Positions 15,813-25,148 of a stretch of DNA of 36,144 nucleotides are shown piece after piece. Position 1 is the first letter of the stretch. Every line of letters begins with the position of its first letter. The notes below the pieces were generated by a model, which was not told where the DNA came from, did not search any database, and was given only the letters and a program-made list of their open reading frames with translations. Made by a program: the position numbers and the translations under genes. Source of the stretch: Candidatus Rokubacteria bacterium CSP1-6 (GTDB lineage Bacteria; Methylomirabilota; Methylomirabilia; Rokubacteriales; CSP1-6); assembly GCA_001443385.1 (NCBI GenBank), contig LDXP01000017.1, forward strand, positions 3,343 through 39,486. The letters run 5' to 3'.

Positions 15813-16497
15813 CGGGATCGAGGTGGCCTACGGTCAGGTGCCCGCCGTCCGGGGGGCGAGCCTCGAGGTCCGGCCGGGGGAGATCGTGGCTCTCATCGGC
15901 TCCAACGGGGCCGGCAAGACCACCACGCTCCGGGCAATCTCCGGCCTCCTGCCGATCCGCCGGGGCCTGATCGAGTTTGAAGGCGACCGCCTGGACGGGC
16001 TCTCATCGTCGAAGGTGGTGGGCCGGGGGATCGCGCACGTCCCCGAAGGGCGCCAACTCTTCCCGACGATGACGGTGCTCGAGAACCTGGAGCTCGGCGC
16101 CGGGGCCGCGAAGGCGCTCAAGGCCGAGAGCCTGGAGTGGGTATTCGAGCTCTTCCCGCGGCTCCGGGAGCGCCGGCGGCAACTGGCCGGCACTCTGTCC
16201 GGGGGGGAGCAGCAGATGGTCGCCATCGGCCGGGGGCTCATGGCCCGCCCCAAGCTCCTGATGCTGGACGAGCCGTCCCTGGGACTGGCCCCGGTCGTGG
16301 TCAGGGCGATCTTCGACAATCTCGTGGAAATAAACCGCAGGGGTATGGCAATATTGCTAGTGGAGCAGAACGTGCTGCGGGCATTGCAGCTTTCCCACCG
16401 GGGCTATGTGCTCGAGAACGGCCAGATCGTTCTCGATGGGCCCCGAGACACCCTGCTGGCCGACGGCCATATCAAGCAGGCCTACCTGGGCCGCTAG
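15790..16497 (+). CDS. livF: Branched-chain amino-acid ABC transporter ATPase LivF
   Basis: A 235-residue ABC ATPase, the second nucleotide-binding subunit of the importer. Walker A is GSNGAGKTT (36-44), the signature is LSGGEQQMVAIGRGL and Walker B is LLMLDEPSLGLAP. IAHVPEGRQLFPTMTVLENL is diagnostic of LivF. ATG 15790 has GAGGAG just upstream (15783-15788) inside livG. The histidine kinase gene begins 22 nt after its stop, with no terminator seen between them. Confidence 0.95.
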   Translation: MPALLRVDGIEVAYGQVPAVRGASLEVRPGEIVALIGSNGAGKTTTLRAISGLLPIRRGLIEFEGDRLDGLSSSKVVGRGIAHVPEGRQLFPTMTVLENLELGAGAAKALKAESLEWVFELFPRLRERRRQLAGTLSGGEQQMVAIGRGLMARPKLLMLDEPSLGLAPVVVRAIFDNLVEINRRGMAILLVEQNVLRALQLSHRGYVLENGQIVLDGPRDTLLADGHIKQAYLGR

Positions 16498-16519
16498 GCC
16501 GGGCTGAAGGGCGTCCCTC

Positions 16520-19500
16520 GTGCGCTGGTCGACGCGAGTTCTTCTCTCTTCGCTGGCCGCGGTGCTCGTCCCGCTCCTTGTCCTGACGGCGGTGGGCGTT
16601 CCGTCCATCGCCGACCGGTTCTCCCAATCCACCGAAGCCGCCCTCCAGGGATCGGTCCGCGCCGTCGCGGCTCTCGTGGCGAGCGGCCTCGAGGACCTCC
16701 GGCGGGAGGCCCGGCTCCTCGCGCGCGACCCCACGATCGTTCAGGGGGTCGTGAAGAGCGACTGGGCGACGCTCGCCCGGGCCGCGTCGCCCCGGATGCT
16801 GTCGCTGACGCTGGACGGGGTCGCCGATCTGATCGTCGTCGTGGACGAGCGGGGCGCTCCGCTCGTCCGGGTTCCCGCCTCGGCCGATGCTCCGCCCCTG
16901 CGCCTCCCGGCCGGCTCGGTCGACGCCGTGGCCGCGGTCCGCGTCGTGTCCGGCGTGCCGCTGCTCCTGGCGGCCGCGCCGGTGGTGAACGAGGGACGCG
17001 CCCTCGGGACCGTCGTGGTGGGCCGGCGGCTCGAGACGATCGGCCGGCGGCTCGGCGCGAACTCGTTCCCCATGGAGCTCGTCTTTCTGGCCGGCGGGGA
17101 GCCCATCTATACGACGCTCTCCGGCGGCGTCGCGGGCGTCCGGTGGGCCGACGCCGCGCCGGTGGGCCGCGTGGAAGTGAGCGGGACCTCGTACTTCATG
17201 CGCTCGGTCGGCCGCTGGCCGGACGGGACGCTCTGGCTGCTGGCCTCGGACGCCGATGCCCGCGCGACCCAGGGCCTCCTCTGGACGTGGGTGGCGGGCT
17301 TCGTGCTCTTCGCAGCCTCGGCCACCTTCGCGGCCACCTGGATCCTGACCCGGCGCGTGCTCCAGCCCATCGAGGCGCTGGGCGAGGGCGCGCGGCGCGT
17401 GGCGGCGGGCGACTTCGATGCGCGCGTTCCCGTTCCGCTGGGCCGGGAGGCCGAGCTGGGCGACGTGGCCCGGGCCTTCAACGAGATGAGCGACTCGCTC
17501 CAGCGCTGGCGCGTGGAGGTTGGGCACCGGAACCGGGAGCTCGAAGCGCTCAACGCCGTCGCTCTCACGGTCAACCGAACGATTGACCTCATCCCGACAG
17601 CCGAGGAAACCCTCGAGGTCGTGCGGCGGGTCGCGGAGATGGACGTCGCGGCCCTCTACCAGCTGGAGGAGGGGGGCGAAACGCTCTCGCTGATCGCCCA
17701 GCGCGGATTGCCTCCGGAGGCGGCGGAGCGGGTGAAGGTGCGACCCGTCGAGGGCTCGCAGCTCGGCAAAGCCGTCAGGACCGCCCGCCCGGCCGTGGCG
17801 GCCGGCGGGCTCCAGACGGAGCTCGCCCTGCCCATCCCGGTCAAGGGCGAGGTGTGGGGCGTGATGGCCCTCGTCTCCTCGGCCTCCCGCGAGTTCAGCC
17901 CAGAAGAGATGCAGCTCATGGAGGCCGTCGCCTACCAGGTCGGCGTGGCGGTGGAGCGGGCCTCGCTGTTCGCCGAGACGCGGGAGAAGGGCCAGCGGCT
18001 CGAGAGCCTCGTCGGCTTGGCCCAGACGGTGACCTCCAGCCTGGACCTCAGCCAGGTGCTGGACGGCGTCGTTCAGGCTGCCGCCGGCCTCATCCCGGAC
18101 GCGTCGGTGCGGCTCTGGATCGCCGAGGAGGACCGCCTCGTCCTGCGGGTGGAAGGCGGAATAGCCGGAACGGCCTTCGGAGGGCGCAGGACCGTCTTCG
18201 CCGTGGGTGAGGGGCTGGCGGGGCAGGTGGCGGAGACGCGGGAGCCGCTGGTGGTCGAGCGGGTGGTCGAAGACCCGCGGACCGTCAACGTGGAGTGGAT
18301 GCGGCAGGAAGGCTACGTGTCGTTCGTCGGCGTGCCCCTCCTCTTCCAGAACCGCCTCCTCGGAGTGCTCGCGATCCTGACCCGGCGGCTGCATCGCCCG
18401 ACCAAGGAGGAACTGGAGCTTCTCGTCTCTTTCACTACCCAGGCGGCCATCTCGATCGAGAACGCTCGGCTCTACAACGAGGCTTCGCGGAGCGCCGCCG
18501 AGCACCAGGCCCTCCTCGCGGTCGGCGGGCTCGTGGGCTCCACGCTCAAGGTGGAGCGCGTCCTGGACCTGATCGTCGAGCGGGCCCGGGCGCTGCTGGG
18601 CGTGCGGTCGGCCGGGATCTTCAAGCTGGATCCGTCCGCCGGCGTCCTGGCCTACGAGCGGGGCATCGGCTTGTCGCCGGAGTTCATCCGATCGCTGCGC
18701 GTGCCCTTGGGCGAGGGGACATCGGGGAAGGCCATCCGCTACCGGGCCCCGGCCTGGACCCCGGACATCCTGAACGACACCGCCGTCGTCCTGAACGATG
18801 AGACCCGCTCCCTCGTCAGCCGCGAAGGCTACCGGGCTGTGCTGTCGGTGCCCATCCTCATCAAGAACGAGCCGTATGGCGTCCTGGCCGTGTACTGGTG
18901 GGAGCCCCATTCGCCCACCTTCTCCGAGGTCCGCCTCCTGAGCGCGCTGGCCGGCCAGGCGGCCGTGGCGCTCGACAACGCCCAGCTCTACGAGGCGGCC
19001 ACACGCCGGGAAAAGCGCCTCGAGACCCTGGGCGAGCTGACCCGGACCCTGACCGCCACGCTGAGCGTCGAGGAGGTCCTGAAGCGGGTGGTCGAGTCGG
19101 CCGTCGAGCTCTTCGGCTCCAGCGTGTCGCGGCTCTGGCTCGTGGACGAGGACGGCGAGACGCTGTCCCTCCGGGCCCACGCCGGGTCCGTTTCCCCCCT
19201 GACCGGCGTCATGCGGCTCCGTATCGGCGAGGGGATCGTGGGCCGGATCGTGGCGACCCGGACGGCTATCGTGATTCCCGATCTGCGGGAGGATCCTCGC
19301 GTGGTGAATCGTGATCGGCACCGTGCCGAGGGCGTGATCTCTCAGGCCGGCGCCCCCCTGTTGCTCGGTGATCGGGCCCTGGGCGCTCTTTCCGTTGCGG
19401 TGCGGCATGCGCACGAGTTCAGCGAGGAAGAAGTGAGCCTGCTTCAGTCCCTAGCCCACCACGCGGCCATCGCCTTGGAAAACGCCCGGCTCTTCGCCCT

Positions 19501-22500
19501 CGAGCAGGGCCGCCGGGCCCAGGTCGAGGCGCTGGTCGAGATCGAGCGCGAGCTGACCGCCGAGCTGAACCCGGACCGGCTGCTCGACCTGATCATCCAG
19601 CGTGCCGGCGCCCTGCTGGAAGCCCGCGGCGTCGTCTTCCTCCTCGACGCGGCGAGCCGGACGCTGGTGCCCAAGTCCTGGTACGCCATGCCGCCCCAGA
19701 TCCGCGACCTTCGCATCCCGCTGGGGGTCGGCATGGCCGGCACGGCGGCCGCCGAGCGGCAGGGACTGCTGGTGAACGACTTTTCGAGTACGCCGTACGC
19801 CGCGTCCCTGGCGGAGCACGGGATTCCTCTCCTCGGGATCGGCCACGCGATGGCCCAGCCCCTCGTGTCCCACGACCGGCTCCTCGGGGTGATCGCTGTG
19901 AGCCGCGAAGAAGGCGCCCCGCGCTTCACCAAGGGCGACCTGGAGACGTTCGGCAGCTTCGCGACCCAGGCCGCCATTGCGCTGGAGAACGCCCGCCTCT
20001 ACCGCGAGGCGCAGGAGCACGCCGAGCGCCTCAAGGCGCTGGACGACGTGAACCGGCTCGTCTCCTCGTCGCTCCAGGTCGAAGAGGTGCTGAGGAACAT
20101 CGCCCAGGCCGTCTCCACGTTCTTCGAGGCGCCGCAGGCCCACGTTTGGGTGGTGGAGACCGGGGGCCAGCGCCTCCGCCGCTCGGTCACCGTCGGCGAC
20201 CCGGAGGTGGCCGCCGGGCTCGTGGACGACATGGCGTTCGGCGAGGGCGGTGTGGGATGGGTGGCGGAGACGCGGGAGCCGATCTTGTGGACCGACCTTC
20301 AGGAGGACACGCGCGTCTTGCGACGCCAGTGGGCCCTGAGGCACGGGCTCCGGTATTTCACCGCGTATCCGATCATGCTGGGAGACCGGCTGCTCGGGGC
20401 GATCACGATGCACCGGCCCTCGCCCTATCCGGTCACTCCCGAGACCCAGGCGCTCCTCGGCTCGCTCGTCGCGCAGGCCGCGGTGGCGCTGGACAACGCC
20501 CGGCTGTACGCCGAGACCACCCGGCGGCTCGAGGAGACCCAGACGCTTCTGGCCGTAGGCCAGGTGCTGTCGCAGAACCTGCCGAACCAGGAGATGATGC
20601 GGCAGGTGGCGCGGGAGGTCGGCCGCGCCTTCGGCGCCGACATGGTGGGGGCATACTTCCTCGACGCGAAGAAAGAAGTCCTCCGGGCGATGGCCGGATA
20701 CCACGTGCCGAAGGAGCTCCTCCAGACGTTCCTCGAGAATCCGTTTCCCATCGCGCAGCTCCGGCTTGTCCAGGAGGCATGGGAGACGCGCAAGCCCGTG
20801 TGGACGTCGGACGGGCTCAACGATCCCCGCTGGTTCCCCAGGGAGCTGCTGGCCGACGCGCCGCCCTATTCGGTCCTCTTCGCCCCGACCCCCGTCCGGG
20901 GAGAGATCGTGGGGGGCCTCTTCCTCGTCTGGTGGGTCACCGGGCGATCGTTCACCCCGGCCGAGCTCCGCCTCATCGAGGGCGTGGCCTCTCAGGTGGG
21001 GCTCGCCCTCGAGAACGCCGATCTCGCGCGCCAGACGGAGGAAAAACTCCGCGAGACCGAGACGCTGCTCAGCGTCAGCCGGACGCTCTCGTCCACCCTC
21101 GACCTCTACCCGCTGCTCCGTCACTTCCTCCGCCAGGTGGCCCGGACCATCGAATGCGACTCCGTCGGGGTGTGGATGGTCAACCCCGCCAACGGCCGGC
21201 TCGAGCCGGTCGTGGGCTACCGGGTCCCACCCCAGCTGCTGGACACGATCCGGAAAGCCCAGATCGATCCCGAGGGGAGCGCGTTCTACGCCGAGGGGTT
21301 CAGGTCCCGGCGCGTCCAGGTCTCGAGCAACGTGCCCGAGGACCCCCGCATCCCCGATTCCCTGAAGGCGGGCGTGCCTCACCGGGCCCAGCTCTTTGCG
21401 CCCATCGTGGCCCGCGAGCGGGTCATCGGCGCCTTCATCGCGGTGTGGTGGGACCGGACGCGGGAGTTCTCCGAACGGGAGGTCGCCCTCGTCGAGGCGA
21501 TGGGGAGCCAGGCGGGCGTGGCCGTGGAGAACGCCCGGCTCTTCGACGACAACCGGCGGCGGCTCGAGGAGCTGTCGGTGCTCCACGAGCTCTCGCGGGC
21601 GGTCACCGGCCAGCTGGACCTGGCGGAGCTGGTCCGGGCCATTCACCGGCAGGTGGGCCGGATCCTGGACGCGCGGAACATGGTGATCCTGCTCTACGAC
21701 GAGGCCGCCCACGAGATCGAGGCCGTCCTGCGCATGGACGACGGCGTGGAGCGCCCTGGCCCCCTGCGCTACCCGTTTGGCGGGCGGCTCGTGACCCGGG
21801 TGCTCGAGCGGGGGCGGTCGATCCGGACGGACGACTACGTGGAGGAATGCCGGCGCGAGGGCGTGAGTCCCGTGGAGAGCTCGACCCGCTACCCGCACTG
21901 GCTCGGCGTGCCCCTGGTGGCGGGAGACGCGACCATCGGCGCGCTGATCCTCCGGAGCGACGCCCAGGCCTTCAGCCAGGCCGACGAGCGGCTGCTCGTG
22001 AACATCGCGGGCCTCGCGGCCCTGGCGATCCGGAGCGCGCGGCTCTTCGACGAGCGCACTCGCGCCTACCGCGAGCTGGCGGCGGCTCAGGACCAGCTCA
22101 TCCGTACCGAGAAGCTCCGGGCGCTCGGCGAGATGGCCTCCGGCGTCGCTCACGACTTCAACAATCTCCTGTCCTCCATCCTCGGGCGCGCCCAGCTGCT
22201 CATGCGGCGCGTGGAGGATCCCAAGCTCCGGCAGTGGCTCCAGGTCATCGAGCGGGCCGCCACCGACGGCGCGCGGACCGTCCGGCGCATTCAGGAGTTC
22301 GCCCGGATCCGGCGCGACCAGCCCTTCGTAGCGGTGGACCTCCACCGCGTGGTCCAGGACGCCCTCGAGGTGACCCAGTCGCGCTGGCAGGAGGATGCCG
22401 AGAGCCGGGGCGTCACGATCCGCGTCACGACGGATCTGACTCCGGTCCCGTCGGTCTCCGGGGATCCCGCGGAGCTCCGCGAGGTTCTCACCAACCTGAT

Positions 22501-23212
22501 CCTGAACGCGGTGGACGCCATGCCCGAGGGGGGGACGCTGACCCTGGCCACGCGGGCCGACGAGACGACCGTCTCGCTGAGCGTCAGCGACACGGGCACC
22601 GGTATGACTCCGGACGTCCAGCCCCGGATCTTCGACCCGTTCTTCACCACCAAAGGTCCGAGCGGGACGGGCCTCGGGCTCTCCATCACCTACGGCATCG
22701 TCTCGCGCCACGGGGGGCAGATCCGCGTCGAGAGCGCCGAGGGCGAGGGCACCACCTTCCATCTGACGTTCCCGGTGAGCACGGTCGAGGCGGAGCCCCC
22801 GCGCCCGGCGGCGCTCGAGCCCGTGGCGCCGCTCCGCTGCCTGGTGGTGGACGACGAGCAGCCGGTGCTGGAGGTGCTGGGGGACGTCCTCGCCGCCGGG
22901 GGGCATTCGGCGGTCCTCGTCGCCGACGGCGCCGAGGCCATCCGGCGCTTCAAGGCCGAGCCGTTTGACATCGTCTTCACCGACCTCGCCATGCCCGGCG
23001 TCAACGGCTGGCAGGTGGCTCGGGCCGTGAAGGATCAGGCCCCCTCGGTGCCGGTGCTGCTGGTCACCGGATGGGGCGTCGAGCTCTCGCCCGACGAGCT
23101 TCGCGGCAAGGGGATAGATGCGGTACTCTCGAAGCCTGTCCAATTCGAGGAGATTCTCGCAGCGGTCGCCGCGTTCGGCGCCCGCCGCGCTGAAGGGGGA
23201 ACGGCGGCATGA
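16520..23212 (+). CDS. Giant hybrid sensor histidine kinase with nine tandem GAF domains
   Basis: A 2230-residue membrane sensor starting with GTG. Order: transmembrane helix (about 6-28), extracytoplasmic sensor region (about 29-252), second helix (about 253-276), HAMP (about 277-330), nine GAF modules, HisKA, HATPase and a receiver. Each GAF ends in an (E/D)NARL(Y/F)-like helix; the aromatic or equivalent residue falls at 484, 652, 824, 992, 1161, 1330, 1503, 1675 and 1843, giving a period of 168-173. The phospho-acceptor is His1878 in GVAHDFNNLLSS, the NtrB-like type. The ATPase has NLILNAVDAM, SDTGTGM and GTGLGLSI. The receiver has Asp2111/Asp2112, acceptor Asp2155 and Lys2205. I find only three cysteines in the whole protein, arguing against a bilin-binding phytochrome array. 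The signal is unknown. It may be co-transcribed with liv, and it overlaps trpD by 4 nt. Confidence 0.95.
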   Translation: MRWSTRVLLSSLAAVLVPLLVLTAVGVPSIADRFSQSTEAALQGSVRAVAALVASGLEDLRREARLLARDPTIVQGVVKSDWATLARAASPRMLSLTLDGVADLIVVVDERGAPLVRVPASADAPPLRLPAGSVDAVAAVRVVSGVPLLLAAAPVVNEGRALGTVVVGRRLETIGRRLGANSFPMELVFLAGGEPIYTTLSGGVAGVRWADAAPVGRVEVSGTSYFMRSVGRWPDGTLWLLASDADARATQGLLWTWVAGFVLFAASATFAATWILTRRVLQPIEALGEGARRVAAGDFDARVPVPLGREAELGDVARAFNEMSDSLQRWRVEVGHRNRELEALNAVALTVNRTIDLIPTAEETLEVVRRVAEMDVAALYQLEEGGETLSLIAQRGLPPEAAERVKVRPVEGSQLGKAVRTARPAVAAGGLQTELALPIPVKGEVWGVMALVSSASREFSPEEMQLMEAVAYQVGVAVERASLFAETREKGQRLESLVGLAQTVTSSLDLSQVLDGVVQAAAGLIPDASVRLWIAEEDRLVLRVEGGIAGTAFGGRRTVFAVGEGLAGQVAETREPLVVERVVEDPRTVNVEWMRQEGYVSFVGVPLLFQNRLLGVLAILTRRLHRPTKEELELLVSFTTQAAISIENARLYNEASRSAAEHQALLAVGGLVGSTLKVERVLDLIVERARALLGVRSAGIFKLDPSAGVLAYERGIGLSPEFIRSLRVPLGEGTSGKAIRYRAPAWTPDILNDTAVVLNDETRSLVSREGYRAVLSVPILIKNEPYGVLAVYWWEPHSPTFSEVRLLSALAGQAAVALDNAQLYEAATRREKRLETLGELTRTLTATLSVEEVLKRVVESAVELFGSSVSRLWLVDEDGETLSLRAHAGSVSPLTGVMRLRIGEGIVGRIVATRTAIVIPDLREDPRVVNRDRHRAEGVISQAGAPLLLGDRALGALSVAVRHAHEFSEEEVSLLQSLAHHAAIALENARLFALEQGRRAQVEALVEIERELTAELNPDRLLDLIIQRAGALLEARGVVFLLDAASRTLVPKSWYAMPPQIRDLRIPLGVGMAGTAAAERQGLLVNDFSSTPYAASLAEHGIPLLGIGHAMAQPLVSHDRLLGVIAVSREEGAPRFTKGDLETFGSFATQAAIALENARLYREAQEHAERLKALDDVNRLVSSSLQVEEVLRNIAQAVSTFFEAPQAHVWVVETGGQRLRRSVTVGDPEVAAGLVDDMAFGEGGVGWVAETREPILWTDLQEDTRVLRRQWALRHGLRYFTAYPIMLGDRLLGAITMHRPSPYPVTPETQALLGSLVAQAAVALDNARLYAETTRRLEETQTLLAVGQVLSQNLPNQEMMRQVAREVGRAFGADMVGAYFLDAKKEVLRAMAGYHVPKELLQTFLENPFPIAQLRLVQEAWETRKPVWTSDGLNDPRWFPRELLADAPPYSVLFAPTPVRGEIVGGLFLVWWVTGRSFTPAELRLIEGVASQVGLALENADLARQTEEKLRETETLLSVSRTLSSTLDLYPLLRHFLRQVARTIECDSVGVWMVNPANGRLEPVVGYRVPPQLLDTIRKAQIDPEGSAFYAEGFRSRRVQVSSNVPEDPRIPDSLKAGVPHRAQLFAPIVARERVIGAFIAVWWDRTREFSEREVALVEAMGSQAGVAVENARLFDDNRRRLEELSVLHELSRAVTGQLDLAELVRAIHRQVGRILDARNMVILLYDEAAHEIEAVLRMDDGVERPGPLRYPFGGRLVTRVLERGRSIRTDDYVEECRREGVSPVESSTRYPHWLGVPLVAGDATIGALILRSDAQAFSQADERLLVNIAGLAALAIRSARLFDERTRAYRELAAAQDQLIRTEKLRALGEMASGVAHDFNNLLSSILGRAQLLMRRVEDPKLRQWLQVIERAATDGARTVRRIQEFARIRRDQPFVAVDLHRVVQDALEVTQSRWQEDAESRGVTIRVTTDLTPVPSVSGDPAELREVLTNLILNAVDAMPEGGTLTLATRADETTVSLSVSDTGTGMTPDVQPRIFDPFFTTKGPSGTGLGLSITYGIVSRHGGQIRVESAEGEGTTFHLTFPVSTVEAEPPRPAALEPVAPLRCLVVDDEQPVLEVLGDVLAAGGHSAVLVADGAEAIRRFKAEPFDIVFTDLAMPGVNGWQVARAVKDQAPSVPVLLVTGWGVELSPDELRGKGIDAVLSKPVQFEEILAAVAAFGARRAEGGTAA

Positions 23213-24279
23213 CCAGCCCGATCATTACGGAAGCGCTGCGGGCGCTGATGGACAAGAAGGACCTGAGCCGCATCGAGGCGGCGGCGGCCATGGAAGCGAT
23301 CATGTCCGGGGCCGCGACCAACGCCCAGATCGCCGCCTTCCTCACGGCGCTCCGGATGAAGGGGGAGACCGTCGAAGAGCTGATCGGCTTCGCCCAGGTC
23401 ATGCGCCAGAAGGCGGTCCGGGTGAAGACCCACGGGGAGGAAGTGGCCGCCCTCACCGGGACGGACCGCGAGATGCTGATCGACACCTGCGGCACCGGCG
23501 GGGACGCGGCGGGGACGTTCAACGTCTCGACGGCGACGGCCTTCGTGGTCGCGGGGGCGGGGCTGAAGGTGGCCAAGCACGGCAACCGTTCGGTCTCCTC
23601 CCTGTGCGGGTCCGCCGACGTGGTGGAGACGCTCGGGATCAACCTCGAGCTGCCGCCCGCCAAGGTGGCGCGCTGCGTGGACGAGGTCGGGATCGGGTTT
23701 CTCTATGCCCCGCTGCTCCACACGGCGATGAAGCACGTGATGGCGGCGCGGCGGGAGATGGGGATCCGCACGGTCTTCAACATGCTCGGCCCGCTCACCA
23801 ACCCGGCGGGCGCCAACGCCCAGGTCATCGGGGTCTATTCGCCCGCCCTCACTGAGCCGCTGGCTCGCGTCCTGGCGGAGCTGGGGACCATCCGTGCCTT
23901 CGTCGTGCATGGCGCGGACGGGCTGGACGAGATCTCGAACACGGGGGAGAGCCAGATCTCCGAGGTCCGCGAGGGCGTGGTGAGGAGCTTCAGGGTGAGC
24001 CCGGAGGATTTCGGCATGTCCCGGGCGGCGATCGGCGACCTCCAGGGCGGTGACCGGGCCGAGAACGCTCAGATCATCCGGCACATCCTCGGCGGCGGCG
24101 ACGGGCCGAAGCGGGACATCGTCCTGATGAACGCCGCCGCCGCGCTGGTAGTAGGCGGGAGGGCGCGGGACCTGAAGGAAGGGGTGGGCCTGGCCGCCCA
24201 CGCGATCGACTCCGGTGCCGCCCAGCAGAAGCTGGAAACCCTCATCGAGTTTTCACAGAAGCTCGCCCACGAGAAGTAG
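23209..24279 (+). CDS. trpD: Anthranilate phosphoribosyltransferase
   Basis: A 356-residue enzyme of tryptophan synthesis that joins anthranilate and PRPP. The PRPP/metal motif CGTGGD (about 94-99), KHGNRSVSS (about 124-132), GSADVVETLG and NMLGPLTNP are intact, and the N-terminal helical domain (about 1-70) is normal. Its ATG overlaps the kinase stop (ATGA, 23209-23212), so it is coupled to the kinase. No other trp gene is in the window, so this may be a detached trpD or a paralogue acting on a related substrate. Its 3' end overlaps the opposite-strand hydrolase by 38 nt. Confidence 0.93.
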   Translation: MTSPIITEALRALMDKKDLSRIEAAAAMEAIMSGAATNAQIAAFLTALRMKGETVEELIGFAQVMRQKAVRVKTHGEEVAALTGTDREMLIDTCGTGGDAAGTFNVSTATAFVVAGAGLKVAKHGNRSVSSLCGSADVVETLGINLELPPAKVARCVDEVGIGFLYAPLLHTAMKHVMAARREMGIRTVFNMLGPLTNPAGANAQVIGVYSPALTEPLARVLAELGTIRAFVVHGADGLDEISNTGESQISEVREGVVRSFRVSPEDFGMSRAAIGDLQGGDRAENAQIIRHILGGGDGPKRDIVLMNAAAALVVGGRARDLKEGVGLAAHAIDSGAAQQKLETLIEFSQKLAHEK

Positions 24280-25141
24280 CCCCACCGCACCAATCCTCGA
24301 TCGCCCGGCGCATCGCGTCCGGCTGCTCGGTGGGGATCCAGTGCCGGGCGTCCAGCCGGACCACTTGGCAGTCCGGGAACCTTGCCAGCAGTCGTTCGGT
24401 GATCATCGGATCGCTGAAGGTGCTCCCGGTAGACAGGAGTGCCAGGACCGGGGTCCTGATGGCCGACAGATCGGGGAGCCGGCCGCCCACGGCGATCAGC
24501 GCCTGCAAGTACGCTCCGCTCGGTGTGGTGCGCAGGTCCAGCCAGGGAGACGCGTACCACTCCAGCAGGGCGTCCTCCCGTCCCCCCGCCGAGATTGCCG
24601 CGCGGGTCTCCCGATCGAGTTCCTCGAGGTCGAGCGGCTGGAGCCGCCGGCGATGGATTCCCAGCGCGTTCAGCGCGCGGATGAGCCAGACCGCCGGCCC
24701 GAACAGCGGCCGGAGCCGGGCGATCTGCCGCATGGAGCCGGTCAACCCCTCGCGCAGCATGGGCTCGATCAGAACCAGCCCCGAGGTCCTCCCGGGATAG
24801 CGGGCCGCGAATTCCACGGCGATGTTCGCGCCGAGGCAGTGCCCTGCCACGACAGCGCGCGCATAGCCCTCGGCGTCGAGGATGGCCGCAAGATCGCCGC
24901 ACCATTCGGCCATGCCGATGCGCCCGCGGTGAACGGACAGACCCTGGCCGCGGAGATCGACCCGCAGGAGGTCCCAGGAATCCCTCAAAGTCGTCCGGGC
25001 CACGAACTCCGACCACCGGGTCATGTTGCTGGCGAGACCGTGAAGCAGCACGAGGACCTGGCGCGGCGGGCCCGGCCGCCAGAGCCGGTAGGCAAGGCCG
25101 GCGCCGTCGGCCGCCCTCAGGGTCCGGGCGGTGTCGGGCAT
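24242..25141 (-). CDS. Alpha/beta-fold hydrolase with Cys at the nucleophile position
   Basis: A 299-residue alpha/beta hydrolase. The oxyanion strand VLLHGLASNMTRW (31-43), VDLRGQGLS (61-69) and a His267 in DARHWIPTEQP fit the family. The nucleophile elbow reads GHCLG, with Cys102 (codon TGC) where Ser is usual; Asp244 is the probable acid. A Cys nucleophile is known in dienelactone hydrolases, but overall this protein looks more like the Ser-type MhpC/esterase branch. It starts 8 nt downstream of the LivF-like gene's stop and is probably in its operon. Confidence 0.87.
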   Translation of the reverse strand: MPDTARTLRAADGAGLAYRLWRPGPPRQVLVLLHGLASNMTRWSEFVARTTLRDSWDLLRVDLRGQGLSVHRGRIGMAEWCGDLAAILDAEGYARAVVAGHCLGANIAVEFAARYPGRTSGLVLIEPMLREGLTGSMRQIARLRPLFGPAVWLIRALNALGIHRRRLQPLDLEELDRETRAAISAGGREDALLEWYASPWLDLRTTPSGAYLQALIAVGGRLPDLSAIRTPVLALLSTGSTFSDPMITERLLARFPDCQVVRLDARHWIPTEQPDAMRRAIEDWCGGATSRGRASVKTR

Positions 25142-25148
25142 TTCGGGG

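Noticed and set aside
16472-23143. Very long open frames antisense to the kinase gene (980 and 1230 residues)
   Set aside because: They are side effects of high GC at third codon positions and give low-complexity, Gly/Arg/Pro/His-rich products. The plus-strand frame is a complete, recognisable kinase.
16520-23212. Interpretation of the GAF array as a phytochrome or cyanobacteriochrome
   Set aside because: No conserved chromophore-binding Cys is present; only two cysteines occur in the whole GAF region, in the eighth and ninth modules.
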